Positions 10,266 to 23,599 of a stretch of 64,000 nucleotides of DNA are shown here, piece after piece. The stretch's first letter is position 1, and every line of letters starts with the position of its first letter. The notes under the pieces are model-generated. The model was given only the letters and a program-made list of their open reading frames with translations, made no database searches and had not been told where the DNA came from. The DNA comes from Piezodorus guildinii. Its lineage: Eukaryota > Arthropoda > Insecta > Hemiptera > Pentatomidae. Location of the stretch: assembly GCA_023052935.1 (NCBI GenBank), contig CM041292.1, forward strand, positions 134,492,951 to 134,556,950, written 5' to 3'. The translations under genes were made by a program, and so were the position numbers.

Positions 10266-11816
10266 GTTTTAAATTTTTTTTTTTTTTTTTTAGGAAAGTA
10301 TTTGTTTATTAATTTGGTCAAACAGATATTAATGTTCTTTTTTCGCGTACAATGTATCTTGAAAAGAAAGCCCTCAAATTTTGAGAGGGGGAATTTTTTT
10401 TTTTTTGGACGATTACAAAGTTTTATTATTGAATAAACAATAAACTAAAAGATCAAGCTAAATAAAAACATGATTTATCGCACATATTAAGGTACAAGTA
10501 ACATATTTGCAAGTATGTAACATTGAAAAGACAAAACAAATATCTTCGTATGGGTGAATACAAAGTTACTAATCATAATTTTTTTTCTTTCTAATTTTCA
10601 ACATTAAAAGCTTTAGAAAATAAAAATAAGAAAACAAACTGCATTTGAATAATGACTGTAATTTTTCATCAGATGGTGGCCCTTCCCTTCATTTGAAAAT
10701 TGATGCTGCGATTATCTGCAGAGATAAAAGAAAACATGGAAAGGTTGAGGACTGAGCAATTTGAGGGATAAATGTCGGTAGCAGAAAAGGGCAAGTGGTT
10801 CCGAGATCTCATTCGATCATCTATTTGATATTGCCATTTCCGATCAGTTTCAACCGGGCTATCCAGAAACCATCTGCATATAAATTACCATTAAATAAGG
10901 GTGTGGAGGTTCAAAATAATAACCCATTGATCTTTGTAAACAATTAAAAACTTAACAGATAAAACGGACGAAACAGCAACTTTTTCAAACAAGCGTTGGA
11001 AGAAGAAAAGGATTAGAAGTAAAAATGAGCAATTTCTTCATACATAAGCCTTAAATTTGAGACTTACGGCCTTCAAATAATTTATTTATGAATTATTAAG
11101 TAATCGTAAGGTTAAAAAAAAAAAGGTTTTCTTGATATGAGATCTTAAAAAAATATTAAAAATTACGAAATACACAAAATAAAAATGATTATTTACACGA
11201 TGATTTATCATTTGCGGTATGACAATTTATACAGATGTATAGGCAATTAAATTAAATATATAGCAATACACTAATCAAAAGGGTTAAGAAAGACGAATCA
11301 GCAATACTTTCATCTTATATTTAAGAACAGTTGTCAATCGTCACGGGAAATTAAAAATGCTATATATCCGCCATTTCTTAACTGATTTCAATAATTTTTG
11401 ATCGACTTAGTACGACGCACGTTAATAAAAATAATGTTTTTTATAATTTATAGAGAGTTATAATCAGAGTTTCCCAATCTAATTATTAAAGCTTGGATGC
11501 ATGGATTCAATTGAAAAAGTGAAATAGTATATTGTAAAATAACTACTGTAAAACGTTAAAAAAATAAACAGAAAGATAAGGTCCTTATATTAAGAGATAC
11601 CGCCAACGACTCTGGCTAATTTACATTACAATTTTTAATTTGAAAAAATGGATACGAATATGAACAAAAGGGTAAAACTTTTAACTATGCAATATCACAT
11701 TAGAAACTAAAAAATTGGAATTCGAAACGTAAAACATTATGAAAATAAATGTTCGTATAAGTTATAAATCATATCCAAATGATTTTGGATTATTTTCAGA
11801 GATAGTTGTATTGGCG

Positions 11817-11861
<45 letters not shown>

Positions 11862-12359
11862 CGTGTGAGGCCCGGGTTCCTAATTTCGAAAATATTATGG
11901 TAAATCCATGAAAGGGATGAATCCTGATTCTATGTGAAGATATCTCCACGTTGCGAAATACTGCATAGAGACAGGTGTTGGGAGAGTGTTAATGCTACAC
12001 TGAGATGGTGAAATATAGATTTGCACCATACTATTCATTCGTAGACCCGCAATATTCGTAATGAAATAATGAAGTGTGTGGCAACCGCAACACCAACAGA
12101 AAATACCACAAATATAGGCCACGAAAATAGGCAGCTATTTATCAGCTAACAACAGTGAAGTTGAAGATGTTATTATCGTTTAAGTATTCCCTACGGCTGC
12201 TAAGACGTTACCCTATGTACATGTATAGTATATATGTGATGTATAAGTACACAAATAATTGATACAAGTCTGTCTTATTGGGCGGTGCGTACCACCGCAA
12301 AGTGGACAATATGACCGATTTAGGTGGACAAAATTCTGAAATTTGTCTATATTTAACCT
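10266..12359. other. Unassigned DNA; poly-T, (AT)n and a mixed-composition patch
   Basis: Contains poly-T runs at about 10270-10290 and 10396-10407, a less AT-rich patch at about 10670-10890, a 38-bp (TA)n at 11820-11857, and a moderately GC-rich patch at about 11858-12140. No coding region, repeat family or RNA gene is supported. Confidence 0.4.
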
Positions 12360-13165
12360 TTGAGGTCCCATATCACGGAAAAAAATATTTTAAATAATAA
12401 TAAAAACTAATTAATTTTTTAACAAGATTGGCGAGCGCACAGTGGTCAAATATCAAATTTATCTAAAATCTAAAACTTCCCTATATTTTACGTTTGAAGT
12501 CCCAGAATATAGGCGAAAACCATACAAAAATCTAATTATGGCTCGGAGTTGCTAAAACCTGCTAATAGATGTATTTTATATCATTTATAAAATTCTTGAA
12601 ATTATAGATTGTAAAACTTTTGATTCGGAGTATTGTGTCTGAAAAAAATTATGTATCACCCAAAACGCAAAAATCCAAAAAATTCTTTGTAATATCTAAA
12701 GACTAGAAGGATTAATAGGAAACAAATCCTACAAACAAATCCTTGGAGTAACTTGGGGGTTATATAGTTTTCCGTTATTGAATAGGGGCCTACATTTACA
12801 AATTGCTAAATTAACTCTACAGGTGAGATTGCAATGTATATTCAATAACGAGTTTGGAAATATAATATCTTACCTGTCTCAGCAATGTCAAAGTGTTAAA
12901 TAAAAGCAAAAAGACATTGCTCTAAATACACCTAGAACACAGTAAATGACCATCGAATACAGATAATCCCACTGCCGGTTATTAGGCACTAGTGTGGACA
13001 GGAATGATTTATTCATTTACTATTTATTTGAAAACACGATATGGCGTGAGATATTAGTATTAATGGTCTTGCCAACTAATAATAAAAAGGTGAAGCTCTG
13101 GAAAATTCCAAACTTTTCACTTGACTTTTGTCCACCTTCATTGGTGATTTGGACCACTGTGCTCC
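12360..13165. repeat. Diverged inverted repeat, left member, with terminal-inverted-repeat-like ends
   Basis: Matches the reverse complement of about 35984-36775 (shared landmarks: TCACGGAAA, GCACAGTGGTC, CCAACTAATAATAAAAA and its diverged partner, GGTGATTT), with many substitutions. Within it, 12437-12450 (GCACAGTGGTCAAA) and 13148-13162 (TTTGGACCACTGTGC) form terminal inverted repeats 726 bp apart, so it may be a DNA transposon remnant. The homology runs about 70 bp beyond one of these ends, which argues for an older segmental duplication instead. No transposase frame is visible. Confidence 0.6.
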
Positions 13166-13879
13166 GGTACGCGCATTCAATAGTGTTAATTGGCTCTGAA
13201 AATTAAAATAATGAAAAATTAACGTTTATAATTAACAATTATAATTAATAACGTATGGTATAACGTGCCAGATGAAACGCGACTTAATTCGAGTAACTAT
13301 TAATAAACATAACGATAAATAAAATTGAGACCCCAAAAAGTATTTCCCTAAGCCAACAAGATTCTTATTGTAACACTGAGATCCTATTTAACACATCTTA
13401 CAGAGCATTTAAATTCCCGTAAAGGCTTTAGTAAAATTTAGCCAATTTGAAAATTATGTAGATTCATACTCTATTTGGAGGGTTTGTGTGTAGTGCGAAC
13501 CTTCAACAAACCACACACAAAAAGACTTCAAAGAAATCTTTGAAAGAACATTTTTTCTCGTAATTTCTACCGAAAAAACTCCTTACGTACTGAATTTCAG
13601 TTCACTGATCAGACGAGAAGTGCTGAAACCCTTAAAATTAAATTCTAGGGATTGTAAAGCAGATAAAAAATCTACCTCAAACTCTCTTCTAAAAATGATC
13701 ATTGGTCGTATTTAAGAAAAATACGACTAAAATCGCGATAATATTAACGAGACTTTTTATTCCAATGTGTATTAGAGTCTGTATATTAACTTATTGAGAT
13801 AAAAATAATTTAAGTAAGTTAATCTGCAAATACATATAAATCATTCATTCTTCCTTTGATTTTTCCGTTTAAATAATCT
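13166..13879. other. Unassigned AT-rich flank of the palindrome
   Basis: No recognisable gene or repeat. It has no counterpart at the equivalent distance on the right side of the palindrome. Confidence 0.4.
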
Positions 13880-14640
13880 AGTAGCTATTGAATTCTTTTA
13901 TTCCAAATTATATTTTGTTTGTTAATTAATTTTCATTATTAACAACTTAACCGAGCGGGACTTGTAACTATGTCAAACGTGAACAATGTGGAGCATATGT
14001 AGATCCACATATAAATAAACGAAAAAGTATATAGTTCATTGTCTTTTCATTTATTTATTTGTTTAATGATTTTTACAACTGTATATATAATATATACAAG
14101 TAAAAGGGCTAAAATTACAAATATAGGCATGTAGTAGTCTTGTATATAAGATACCCAGTGGTAGCACTTCAATCATTCTTCATTTATTTTAAGCATGAAA
14201 AAAAAAATATGAATTACTTCCGTGAAATTAACTAATATGAAATTAAGTAATTAAGGATTTCCTTCCGTTATATTCCGCATTGTTAAAAAGGGAAGTCCCC
14301 GGTAAACAGGTTAAAGAAAAAAAACTCATAGAGCGATGTTATAGAGCGATTAAAAATTAAATTTACAAAATTAATGCGGGAGTGATAAAAACTACCAGAT
14401 GTATTGGAAGAGAATAGGAGCTAACAAAACGTTAATGTGCGTTGGATTTTGCATTTAATAAGACTTTCATTTATTTTCTTTAGTGTAGAGCTTGATTTTG
14501 TAATTAATGTGCTTTACTAGGCCTAATTGGTGTCCCGGACTGTTATTTTATAAATGTAGCCGAACAATTAAAATTCTTATTCAAATTAATGAAACTGTCT
14601 GTATGAATCAGACGGTTTGATTTTAATAATGATACATTTA
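13880..14640 (+). repeat. Palindrome-flanking segment A (source or copy of the loop)
   Basis: This 761-bp segment is present as a reverse complement at about 24323-25083. The stretches I aligned by eye match exactly. Its last 143 bp (14498-14640) occur a third time, in direct orientation, at 25101-25243. The segment ends at a tandem AATGATACATTT duplication (14629-14652), a likely junction scar. No coding potential is evident. Confidence 0.85.
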
Positions 14641-16218
14641 ATGATACATTTGTTTCATTGTACAATAGCTACTTACTGTTCCAGCCATTTCCTGTCTTAG
14701 GCATTTCAGTGCAACATTGGAATATCCTACCTTTCTGCTTAGTTTTAGATAGTAGATTAGATTACTAGTTTTTCTGGACAATCAACAGTTAAGTTATTAT
14801 GCCCTTAGTTCGTTTTATTTTGTGATTATTAAATGTTACTTGGCAGATACGATTGATTATCTTTTATTATGCATTTAACTTAATTCTAGTTAATTTCGTA
14901 GGGAAAAAAATTGTTGACTTATTGTCATTATATTTTGGAGAATAATAGCGTTTTCTTTATTTTTATATATTTATAATATAATATTAACAAATCATAGCAT
15001 ATTATCATTTTTTTGTTCTATGAATTAAATATATTTTAATAAAATATGTGGTATTTTGCCGTTTTATTCTAAAGAGCTTTATTTATTACTTTTTTTTTAA
15101 GTACTTGCGTTTGTCCAGAAAGATTAAAATTACCGTAGAGAAGTGAAGGCTCGGCTCATTAATGCATTTATTGATAAAATATTTCGACCTTACATTCAGA
15201 TCTCAGATCTCTGCTTGTTAAGATCTGTCTTGAGTTTTGCCAAACTTAAGATAATTTTAAATCAAAGTTAAGGTAAAGTTTTTGGTACGTATTTCATATT
15301 ATTTATAGGCATTTGGTTGACTTTTAGATGTTATGGTCAACAATTTGTAAAGTTTATTATATACAAATATTTACATATTTAAAGTTCATATATAAGTTGT
15401 ATACAAGTTATGAACATGGTTTGCGAAAATGGTATGGATATCGTGGCGTTTATATATTAAGATCTTTTCTTTATTATTTTAAAAAAATTAACCTTCAACA
15501 ATAGATTTAAATCCTGATTTATATTTATTTAAAAACAAATCTCTGATATTTCTTACTTATAAACGTAATGATGTGCCTCTTGTTAATAATATTTTTAGTG
15601 GGAATGGGACCATTTCATTGTTAACGAGCTTGGGAATGTATTAATGGACAGCATTAAACACTCAGTTATGCTGGAGTCGAAAATAATTTAATATAGTTTA
15701 GAGAAGTGGGTGTATTTTCTATATTCACCGTCATTTTCAATATTTTCTATTCAGCCTTGAAGTTTGTTATTAAATAATTGAAACATTAATATTAATGCAT
15801 GTCAATATTCAATGTTTGAACAAAATAGTATTTGTTTAATGAGTAAACGAAGCTTTATGCTGAAATTTAATTGGACCACTTTATTATAGATCCGTCTATC
15901 GTGCCTGAATCAGTTGCAATTATCGGAATTAATTTACTAAGGTTGGATACCACTTAATTTATTTATTGAAATCAACTACAAAAAACAGAAAACCTCTCCC
16001 AAAAACAAGAAAAAAAGTCAAGGTGTAATAACTAATGCATGATAATAGCTTATGAATGATAATGCAAATTAAATAAGGAATCTTTAACGAGACTATTGTT
16101 AAAAAGATGGTAGATTTAATAAAATTGCAACATCTCAGGATGTATTTTTATATAATGATTGTTTTAAAGGATTTTTTATTTTATTATTTTTTTTTTTTTA
16201 TAGTAATCTTAAAACTTT

Positions 16219-16366
<148 letters not shown>

Positions 16367-16880
16367 TATACACACATACCTTTTTAGTCTGTTGATTTCA
16401 CTCAAAATATAATTCTATTCAATTATACCATCATTTGTGACATTGAAAGAACTATTTAATGACACATCTCGGACATTTTTTTTATCTTTCGTCCAGAATC
16501 TTTAGGGTCTAGAGCTAAATATGATCCTGAATATCATCGTTATTGTTAAGTCTGGAATACAACATAATAGTTGTAATTGAAAGAATAAAAAAAATATTGA
16601 TTAGAGAACATTAGTATATAGTATACAAATGAATCATAAAATATCTTTGAAACTACCAAAAGTTTTAGAAATACAAAAAAAAAATTATAATAGAAAAACA
16701 GTATAAATAGAACGAAAATATAAAAGATACTATTAATTTTAAAATCGGTTTAAAACACCTCAGTTTTCTCTATTTGATACCATAAACAAAATTAAAATAT
16801 GTCCATTAATTTCTGACATCAATTTGTAAAAAAAAGAGATTAAGAACCATTAATTAATCAGAACAGTTTCTTGTTATTTT

Positions 16881-17738
16881 TACTTTCACTTACCTATATA
16901 TGAAATATATAGTAAGGGAATGTATGGCGATCGTGAAAATTTTTGAAATCCAGTTTTCAACGGAAATACACGTTTAAGGATCCTCCAAGGAGTCCAAATA
17001 ACCAAGTCCCGAAAAAAGGTGTGTGTGAGTAGTAAGTCTAGCGCAAAAGCGTAAAGTCCTACGGAACTGACTTTTCATATTTTAAGAGAGTCTATGCCTA
17101 AGATGGTATAGAACTTTTCCACCAAAATCGACTTACCCGAAGAGCCACTTTATACTATGCATTTTTACGATTTTCTCAACGATTTTGATTAATTTCGCTA
17201 TATTTATGTAAAATTTAATGGGCTTTAATATCATGTAAGTTTCATTTTTATTGAAATAGTCTGAGAGGGCTTGAATGCCGAGATTTTAAATTTTCTTCCT
17301 CTAAACTACCTTTAATTTTGTAAATTCCAAAAGTATAACCATATCATCTTAATGACATTGATGAAGAAAGGCTAAATATACAAGTTGGTCGAATTGGATG
17401 ACCAACTAAAGGATAAAATAGCAAAACTATTTTTTTTATGTAATGTTTGGTTTTTTAATAAAAAGAACAGTGATATAGACGTATAATATACCGTAGGGAA
17501 GAGAAAGATTTTAGGAAAAACATTATGTTATACACACAGGTGTAAAAGCTGATATAAAGTGACGAATAGGAATAAACTTATTACTGATTATCAATTTAAT
17601 ATATTTATGTTATTTAATCTGAATCATATGTTTCTCACTAAAATGAATATACTTTTTGTTTAAATCAACTCAAAATATTTTTCAAATAGATATTAACAGT
17701 CGAGGTAAGTAAAATTCGTGTGTTTTACCAGATTTTTT
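16881..17738 (+). repeat. R1 repeat, left arm, outer copy
   Basis: Shows the R1 head (TTTCACTTACC, TA-rich, AGTAAGGGAA), GCGATCGTGAAAATTTT, TTAATGGGCTTTAATATCATG, and a decayed end GTGTTTTACCAGATTTTTT. It is more diverged from the 5.2-kb copy than the inner R1 copy is. Confidence 0.7.
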
Positions 17739-18190
17739 AACTCTAACACGCTGAGGGTTGGGACTTCACTGACCAAGTGTCTAGTGCTTAATGTAGTCCT
17801 TGATATCATTGTTAGTCTTTAGTCTAACTAGTCAGTTTTGCCATTAATTAATGGATTTTTTTTAATGATTAGTCTCCTGTTTGGGAAGGCATACCGAGCA
17901 ACTATCAGAAAGAATGAAAGCTCGTTAGCGATAAAGAGTGGGGTCGAGAGCAGCGTGACAAAAAGGTAAACTGGTAAGCAGACACGAAGGGGATTCAATT
18001 GTTTCGGAGGTCGCTGTGGGGAAGCATTTTAGTAGCCACAATGCTACTCAATAAGACACCCCTGCTCGAGATTCATGAATAACCAATGTGGGTGCCGGAT
18101 CCATATGTATAGCGTCAAAATGATTTGAATTTCCCGCCTGGAACCGTTGGCGAAACAAAAAAAAAAAAAAAAAAATGTCGCTATTGGCGA
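17739..18190. other. GC-richer island, left arm
   Basis: Mixed-composition DNA with no coding signature, ending in a poly(A) run (18158-18175). Its mirror lies at about 31420-31870. It might be a conserved element or an old insertion. Confidence 0.3.
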
Positions 18191-19489
18191 ACGGGTCTAA
18201 TGTCTTCGGTAACAATACTCCTGATTGTTGGCAAATAAGACCGTTACGTTTACGGAATTCCTTTTTTTTTTCTTTTTTTTTTTTGTATGTTCGAGTGAGT
18301 CAAAAATTGAAGCAAAATAACTGTAAATAATGTACAGGAATATGGTCTGACAGACGATGAGTAAGTAACAATAGGATGACAAATATACAGTACATTATTT
18401 TAAATAAAAAAAAAAAAACGATTTTTGGAATTTACTTTCTCTTTGATTTGTGAAGTATAATTTTAACTCCCTGTTTCTTCTCCCATTAATCATGAAATCA
18501 AGGCGGGTACTAGTACTAACTTTGTGATGTTTCTATAATTTATTTACATAAGTGACCTTCAAGATATGAAACCAAATCCTACATGGTCAATACGTGTTTG
18601 ACATAATTTTATAAAAAGTTAGGTTACGGAACCAAACTTAATATAAAAAAAAATTATAATAATAACAATAAAAAAAAATGTAAATTTAAAAACAATAAAA
18701 TAAAAAATTAATTAAATAGAGAAAACAAAAATGATTTAAATGAGAGAGGAAGGAAACAAAAAAGGAAGAGAAATAATAAAATAAATTCGGTGTTCTTTTT
18801 TTAGATTTTACACTGTTTATTAGCGAAGTTTCCATAATGTATTCGTGAAAAAATAATTTTAGAAATTTAAATCACTTGATATATTTTATTGAATTGTCTT
18901 ACTTTATCCGCTTAGAATGTTAATAAGAATCGAGTTGATGGAAGTCCCGTGAGTCGATTGCTCAGATTTGTAAAAAATCTATAGAATAGATATTGGCATT
19001 TAAGTAAGGTGGCTTTTATTGCTTCTCGGTTGCTATTTGTGAATAATATTTTACCTGAATAGATATCTATTGCTTTTTCTTAATTTTAGATTTTTTTTGT
19101 ATGGTTTTTTCTTCAAAATTTATGGGAAAATATTAAAAAAGATTCCGGAAAGTGATAACTCATTTTTAATTTTGGAAAATATTACTTAAAACGTTCAGTC
19201 ATATTATCATTGAAATATTATTATTATTCCAAATACTATATTTGTTCTCATAGTATTGCATGAAATAAAGTTAAATGAATAAACATAAACAAATGGTATT
19301 TTGATTTTTTATCTGTCCCTATTTCGATATAGTCTTTTCTAGTGAAATGATTTTTTTCAAGAACCAAAAAACATAAGGAATATTAGAGTACCTATAAATT
19401 AACATTATGTTATAGATATCGAACTTAAGGAGAGTGTTTCTATGTTTTTTTTTTAAAACTATCTTTATTCTATATCGTTAAACATAATT

Positions 19490-19562
19490 GTGTGTTATCT
19501 TAGTGGATAAGGCAAGGGGACCCTGAACCAGAAGCTTGGGTTTGAATTCTGGTGCAACAGAT
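19490..19562 (+). repeat. tRNA-like SINE head or tRNA pseudogene, left arm
   Basis: Shows an A-box-like TTAGTGGATAAGG and a B-box-like GGGTTTGAATTCTGG (19538-19552) at tRNA spacing, the internal RNA polymerase III promoter arrangement. I cannot fold a convincing cloverleaf, and an AT-rich tail follows, so a tRNA-derived SINE is more likely than a working tRNA. Confidence 0.45.
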
Positions 19563-20284
19563 AATTTATTTATTCTATATTTCAGTCATTGATAAATGTA
19601 TTATAAAATATTCCATTATTTATATCGATTGCGTTAAAATGAGCTCGTCTTGGGTTCAGGATGGGTATGGCTTTCCATTGTAACTTTTATGGCATACGTT
19701 GTATAGAAATAAATTATCAAATAATTTTTCATGACCTCAAATTATTGTTTATTTATTTCCTAATTCTTCTCTCGCTTATTGATCGGTGTTAATAATATGC
19801 CAATGACATGTATTAAACTATGCAATAATTCTAAAAGTTATGAATCATAAAGTTTTTTACATTTAAAATGCTTATAGCAACAACTCATTGAATATTTACT
19901 TGAAATTGATAGCAATTTATATAGATACTGATTGATATGCTTTATTGCTACTATTTTTTTTTTTAAATAAAAGATAAAATGATTTAAAGTTCACGTTTTT
20001 GCTACTGGTGGTAAGCTATACTTGAAGGTTTCCAAATAATTTAGATTCAAATCACCTTCTTCCGATACTTGTTTTTTATCTTGCGGTGAATGGTTTAAAA
20101 AAGGTCAGATTGTCCCACGACCGATGACCATGGCGAGGAACCATGGATGTCCGCCGTCTATTCTCTTAACTTTTTACATTACGCTCAGCCACAGGAATTC
20201 TTCCTTCATTAGTCTATGTATCAGTGAGGGATCTTTTATTAAAAAGCCATTATATATATATACGAGTATTTTTTTTTTTGTTTT

Positions 20285-21251
20285 ATTAGTTCTCGACTGT
20301 TGATAATTTATATTTTTTACTGGTCTTAGGTTTTAGTCAATAAATAAACAATTTTATTTATGCAACGTTTCTAGAATTAATTGTTCTCATATTCATTCCT
20401 TAACAGTGGAAAAATAGAACATTAAAATTTTTTTTATACAATAATTTGAGAGATGTTTTGGTTTGAGAGACAGAAAAGAATACATTGAACAATGAATATA
20501 TATACAGTAGTTAAATAGATATTTCAATTAGAATTTACATTAAAGATATTATTAAAAATTTACTTACGATTCAAGATAAAATAGTGTCTTACATAGCATA
20601 GACGTATATGTAAACTATAAACTTTAAAAGAACACTACAAAAGCAAAGATGCTAGAATTAGTTCAGGTAGGGAGGATTTTCCTAATTGATGACGTTAGGA
20701 GTCCGGCGTTTTCTCATTTTGTTTATTTATTTTTATTTTATTTATTATCAATATTATTTAGGCGTATTGTTAATATGTGTTTATTAAATTTGATTAACAC
20801 GAAATAAGGTTTTGGACAACAGAATTTTATATTTGTCCATGTTAATCATTGCATTCATTCGTGTGACGCTGTTTTTCTCATAACGTATAATTTTGGGTGA
20901 ATGGAATTTGAATGTATGTTTGTTTTTTTTTTTAAATGAGTGGTGAGGGCGGATTGATCTGGTTTATTATAGTTTTTTTTGTAATTGAAGTACAGCTTTA
21001 TTTGTGTTAATACACTCTCATTTTTAAACATTGTCCTGATGTTCCAAAATAAGATATTACGCATTTATCTTTACAAGGAATTTCGTATACAACATTTTTA
21101 TCGTTCTAATTTATCTCATTCATACTATTTTTTCATATTTTCTCAACATTTTTAACATAACAAATTAGACGTTAAATGATATTAATATATATCCATTGTT
21201 CAATATATTCTTTTCTGTCTCTCTAACAATAACATCATCTATTGATTATTC

Positions 21252-21316
<65 letters not shown>

Positions 21317-21445
21317 TTTTATTTGTTTTTCCACAGTTACTGGCATGAATATGAGAACATTAAATTCTCGAAACGTTGCAAAATTAATTTTATTTATTTA
21401 TTGACTGAAACCTAAGGCTAGTAGAAAACATATAATTATTTCGTA
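20285..21445. mobile_element. Non-autonomous element with long terminal inverted repeats, left arm
   Basis: 20290-20545 is inverted relative to 21180-21440. Shared pieces include ACTGGTCTTAGGTTTTAGTC against GACTGAAACCTAAGGCTAGT, GCAACGTTTCTAGAATTAA against TAAATTCTCGAAACGTTGC, and GAGACAGAAAAGAATA against TATTCTTTTCTGTCTCTC. The arms are about 250 bp and clearly diverged. The interior holds an R2 repeat (20560-20822). The right end carries a 57-bp poly(A) (21256-21312). No transposase is present. Confidence 0.55.
21256..21312 (+). repeat. Poly(A) tract, left arm
   Basis: 57 uninterrupted A residues. The mirror copy at about 28251-28317 is an interrupted T tract, so the arms differ here. Confidence 0.9.
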
Positions 21446-21584
21446 TTTCATTTATGTTAGTCTATGATCATAAAAATAGACCTTCTTAATTTTGATCTTG
21501 CTGTTTTAAGTTTGAATGGAAATTATTCTCCTGTTTAGTTTAAGATTAAAGTTAATAGATTATTTGTTTGTTTTTTTTGCAGGT

Positions 21585-22273
21585 ATGTTCCGTGTACAAG
21601 ACGTTCTGGTAGTTCTAATTTATTGTGAGTATCTGTGTTATTCTATCCCATTACTTTTGGAACGACCTTAATTATTATCAAATTAAAATTTATTATGTTA
21701 CTTTTAATTTTTATTATATTTGTTTAAACTTGTAAGTAAGCGAGAAAATATTTTTTTCGGTTTCAAAATTTAAATTTAGTTGCGTTTCTTACTATAATGA
21801 CGTTTTTTAACCCATTAATCCTGAATAAATACCACATATCTTTTATCCACAAATTCATGTTAATCGAATGTTAATTTATTAATTCATATCGATATAAATA
21901 TTTTAAAAATTGATTTTTGGTAAATATGGATTCTAAAATGATGCTTATAAGTTGGAGGTTTTAAATAAAGAATGTTTATTTAAAATAATTTTCTATTACA
22001 ATTTTTTTAAAGCTATTAACTAAAAGATCGTTGAATATATGGAACGCGCACCACTCTGCTCAATAAATAAATAAATCAAATTACATGATAAACATTGCAG
22101 AATAATTACGCACACACTTAACATGAACTTTATTGCATTAAAAAATATTGTTTATGTTTTTTAATGCTTTATTTGGTATATATTAATGTTTTTACGAATG
22201 ATGTATGTTTTTTGTAGGTTCAAAGCCCGTTCCTCCTACAGTTAAAACTTACAGCACAGTCCGTCCGGAATAA
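21585..22273 (+). CDS. Candidate two-exon micro-gene, left arm copy
   Basis: Tentative. Exon 1 (coding part 21585-21624) follows a strong acceptor (a run of T then GCAG at 21579-21582) and ends at GTGAGT (21625). Exon 2 (22218-22273) follows TTTTTTGTAG and ends at TAA. The phases agree (exon 1 ends after base 1 of a codon, exon 2 supplies bases 2-3), and the intron is 593 bp. The spliced frame gives 31 residues starting MFRVQDVLVVLIYC and ending YSTVRPE. The hydrophobic start could be a signal peptide or membrane segment. ATG lies two bases inside exon 1, so these could equally be the last exons of a larger gene whose upstream exons are outside my recognition. AATAAA occurs near 22681. Both splice sites and the frame are preserved in the mirror copy at 27292-27979. 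No family is recognised, and chance is a real alternative. Confidence 0.3.
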
Positions 22274-22820
22274 CCTACCATAAACATGAATATATCATAA
22301 AACATTACTACATATCTTAACCAAAACCTATCCTGTAAAACGAAGATTTTTTTTTTTTTTGCTGCGATAGTATTTATGTTAAGTGTATGTGTATTTATTT
22401 TTTAATATTTACCATTCAATCGTATTTAAAGCATCTTTTAAGAAATGCTAATCGACAATTGAGACGTTGATTTCCAAAAGGTACTATGTCGATTCTAGGA
22501 AATTTTACAGGAAGCGCAAAAATCTCTCATTACTATATTATTGTAATCTAAACATTTATTTAATATATTAAGAACACTATTTTATGTAATTTTCCTATAT
22601 CATTATTTTCTGAATGTGTTGTGTGAATGTAGTGTCATACACTATTACTACTTTTCATTTAGAAAAAAATCGTAATATATCTCAATAAATATTAAAAAAA
22701 TAAATAATAATAACACTTAATTTAATTTAATTTATAGAATGAAATGTATTAATATGATTTGGAACGAAATTAAATGTGTAATCAGCACTTTTAGAAAATG
22801 ATTGCATTTCTAAATCGTAT

Positions 22821-23525
22821 TACTTTCACTTACTATATATAGTAAGTGAAAGTATTGCGATCGTGAAAATTTTCGAATTCCAGTTTTCAACGGAAATACA
22901 CGTTTTAGGGTCCCCTGAGTCCAAATAACCAAGTCCCGCAAAAAGGTCTGTGTGTGTGTGTGTTGTGTGTGGTAACTCCCGGGCGGAAACGATTATTCCT
23001 ATGAAACTGAAATTTCATATTTAAGACAGCTATACGCCCGAGACGTGACAAAACTTTTTTCATCAAAATGAGCTTACCAGAAGAGGCACTTTATACTATG
23101 CATTTTGCACCTGTTTTCAATTTTCTCGAAAACGGTTCCAACGATTTTGATTAAACTCGCTATATCGACGTAAAATTTAATGGGCTTTAATATCATGTAG
23201 GTTTTATTCTGATTCAAATGGTCTGACAGGGCTTAAATGCCGATATTTTCTTCCCCTAAAGTACCTTTAATTTTGTAGATTAAATAAAAATAACTATATT
23301 ATCTTGTTAACGCTGATGAAAAACAGGTAAAAATATAAATTGAATAAATTCGATACCCAACTAAAGGAGAAAACAGAAAAAATATTTTTTTAATGCAATT
23401 TTTTGTTTTTGAACATAAGAGCAGTAATATACATGCATGATATACCGTTAGAAAGCTAAAGATTTTAGAAAAAATATTATCTCATACACAAGCTTTTAAA
23501 AGTTAATAGAGAGTGATGAAATGAA
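22821..23525 (+). repeat. R1 repeat, left arm, inner copy (3' truncated)
   Basis: Begins with a perfect 32-bp palindrome (ACTTTCACTTAC, TATATATA, then the complement of the first block) and follows the R1 consensus through CCCGGGCGGAAACG and TTAATGGGCTTTAATATC. It stops near GAGAGTGATGAAATGAAC, before the usual CCCGCACCAGA end. Confidence 0.7.
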
Positions 23526-23599
23526 CATAAAACTAACAAAGCCTCACAAATACAATTTATTACAAAGATATATAGATAAATAGGGCAAATTGTCTTTAT

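Noticed and set aside
18197..18382. Frame MSSYCYLL and its mirror at 31226-31564
   Set aside because: Runs through a poly(A)/poly(T) tract giving poly-Lys and poly-Phe; the two arms differ in length because of the homopolymer. No domain or splice support.
19490..19562. Functional tRNA gene
   Set aside because: B-box-like and A-box-like words are present, but I could not fold a convincing cloverleaf and no discriminating anticodon stem is clear.
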